DNA of 64,000 nucleotides, from the NCBI RefSeq assembly GCF_001434705.1, contig NZ_AZDJ01000001.1, positions 80,112 through 144,111 of the forward strand. The letters are read 5' to 3'. Below are positions 63,271 through 64,000 of the stretch, one piece after another (position 1 is the stretch's first letter; every line of letters begins with the position of its first letter). A model generated the notes under the pieces. It searched no databases, was not told the DNA's origin, and saw only the letters and a list, made by a program, of their open reading frames with translations. This stretch comes from Lacticaseibacillus nasuensis JCM 17158 (GTDB taxonomy: Bacteria; Bacillota; Bacilli; Lactobacillales; Lactobacillaceae). The position numbers were made by a program, and so were the translations under genes.

Positions 63271-63300
63271 ATGTGACGCGTGACGCGTCACATTTTTTTT
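63271..63300 (+). terminator. Terminator of XRE gene built from GACGCGT palindrome
   Basis: ATGTGACGCG / CGCGTCACAT, 10-bp perfect stem with TGA... loop and eight T residues. Confidence 0.92.
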
Positions 63301-63380
63301 GCTTCGTGGGGTAGAAGTAGTGCCGGCATTCTAGAACAATGATTGGACCATTTCCGTACTCGCGTCATTGAGCACCCCTA

Positions 63381-63638
63381 CATAGATAATAGCCATTAAA
63401 CCCGGGAATTTTCCGATTTTACGCCGCCAGCGCCGAGCTGACGGCGTTTTTGGTTGCTCAGACGACGGGGATGTTGCCTGGTTTCCATTAAAGCGAAAAA
63501 TCGCAAATCACTGGCTGAGAAGCTGGGCCAATTTTTAAGATGAGGAAATGGTGAGAGCAGAAACCCTTACCGGACAAGTCTTCAAGGACACCCCCAAAAG
63601 AAAATCGGAAAATTTTCAATCTCAATGGCTATTACTAG
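63381..63638. repeat. Inverted-repeat hairpin element, copy B (module I, about 258 bp)
   Basis: Arms 63381-63420 and 63601-63638 are complementary (shared TAATAGCCATT and AATTTTCCGATTTT). The arm sequence differs from copy A, yet each copy's arms match each other. The interior resembles copies A and C. Confidence 0.87.
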
Positions 63639-64000
63639 TGTAAGGGTCATTCGCCGGCCGGCAATCTATCTCGCACAGACTCGGGCAGTCAGCACCACTC
63701 GCCCAGGCAGGAGCGCCAGCACTATCGCTCAGGTGAGAATCGCCAGCTTCTCTGATTCAGGTGCGAGCGCGCCAGCCCCGTTGCGCTCAGACCTCGGACC
63801 GTCAGCTTTATGCGTCCAGGCTGCGGGCCGCCAGCACCATTCGCCCAAATTGCCAACCAATCACTCGACCGTGCATTATCGGCGTAAGCCCGCGCAGCTT
63901 GTAATTGGTTGGCTGGTGAATCAGTTGCCACTTCTGAACAACCACGCATCTCGCCACGCGGACATGAGTGAGAACATTGCGTTTCTCCTCACCATTCGCT
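63638..64000. repeat. Composite repeat module II, copy B (cut by window end)
   Basis: Collinear with 60400-60764 from GTGTAAGGGT to CTCACCATTCGC, with the same array of degenerate 28-31 bp units and the same tail. Continues beyond the window. Confidence 0.87.

Overview
The window looks like a stretch of chromosome from a GC-rich member of the Lactobacillaceae, most probably the Lacticaseibacillus (L. casei) group or a close relative. The evidence is gene content and order (YtxK-type methyltransferase next to ackA, glnR-glnA with a consensus GlnR box, rbsRDACBK, LtaS-type and VanZ-type envelope proteins, MucBP and LPxTG surface proteins), a tmRNA whose tag reads AKNNEPSYALAA, strong G/C preference at third codon positions, AGGAGG-type ribosome sites and frequent GTG/TTG starts. 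I see no rRNA, no transposase, no phage genes and no CRISPR array.

Layout. 0-8.5 kb: end of a methyltransferase gene, ackA, a small membrane protein, an amino-acid permease, then a disaccharide-phosphorolysis operon (GH65 phosphorylase with an extra N-terminal region, beta-phosphoglucomutase, Cof-type phosphatase). 8.45-9.1 kb: a non-coding block of 190-bp tandem repeats studded with GACGCGT palindromes. 9.1-20.2 kb: PheB-like ACT protein, tmRNA (minus), a three-gene two-component operon, acetyltransferase, aldo/keto reductase, a degenerate ABC-type pair, a MecA_N-type penicillin-binding protein and an LTA-synthase-family protein. 20.3-31 kb: VanZ protein, glucose uptake (glcU) with pgi, an oxidoreductase, tRNA-Glu(CUC), small membrane proteins, a TMEM175-like channel, a C69 dipeptidase, tRNA-Gln(CUG) and several lineage-type hypotheticals. 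30.5-36.8 kb: a TetR-regulated heterodimeric ABC exporter, then glnRA.

36.8-40.3 kb is an unusual accessory locus: an Mga-like regulator sits between a secreted MucBP-like protein and two divergent small genes whose products look like bare MucBP-type beta domains without a convincing signal peptide. 40.4-46.4 kb is a complete ribose operon (rbsRDACBK) with a perfect 14-bp RbsR palindrome. After a small membrane protein and a repeat-rich wall protein with a non-canonical LPAAG sorting motif, a second ribose transport operon (rbsDACB, lacking rbsR and rbsK and the palindrome) occupies 48.7-52.6 kb. Next is a short transcription unit whose terminator lies inside its open reading frame, a CadD-like transporter, an acetyltransferase, an MDR oxidoreductase and a lower-GC 886-residue MucBP/LPxTG adhesin (55.7-58.4 kb).

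The last 5.5 kb is gene-poor and repeat-rich. It holds a DUF4352-type lipoprotein, an internally deleted alcohol dehydrogenase remnant, a membrane protein and an XRE regulator, between copies of a composite repeat. That repeat has a 250-bp inverted-repeat hairpin module, whose two arms differ between copies but stay complementary, followed by a 365-bp module of degenerate 28-29 bp units. This composite element and the Mga/MucBP locus are the features I find least explained by known families.
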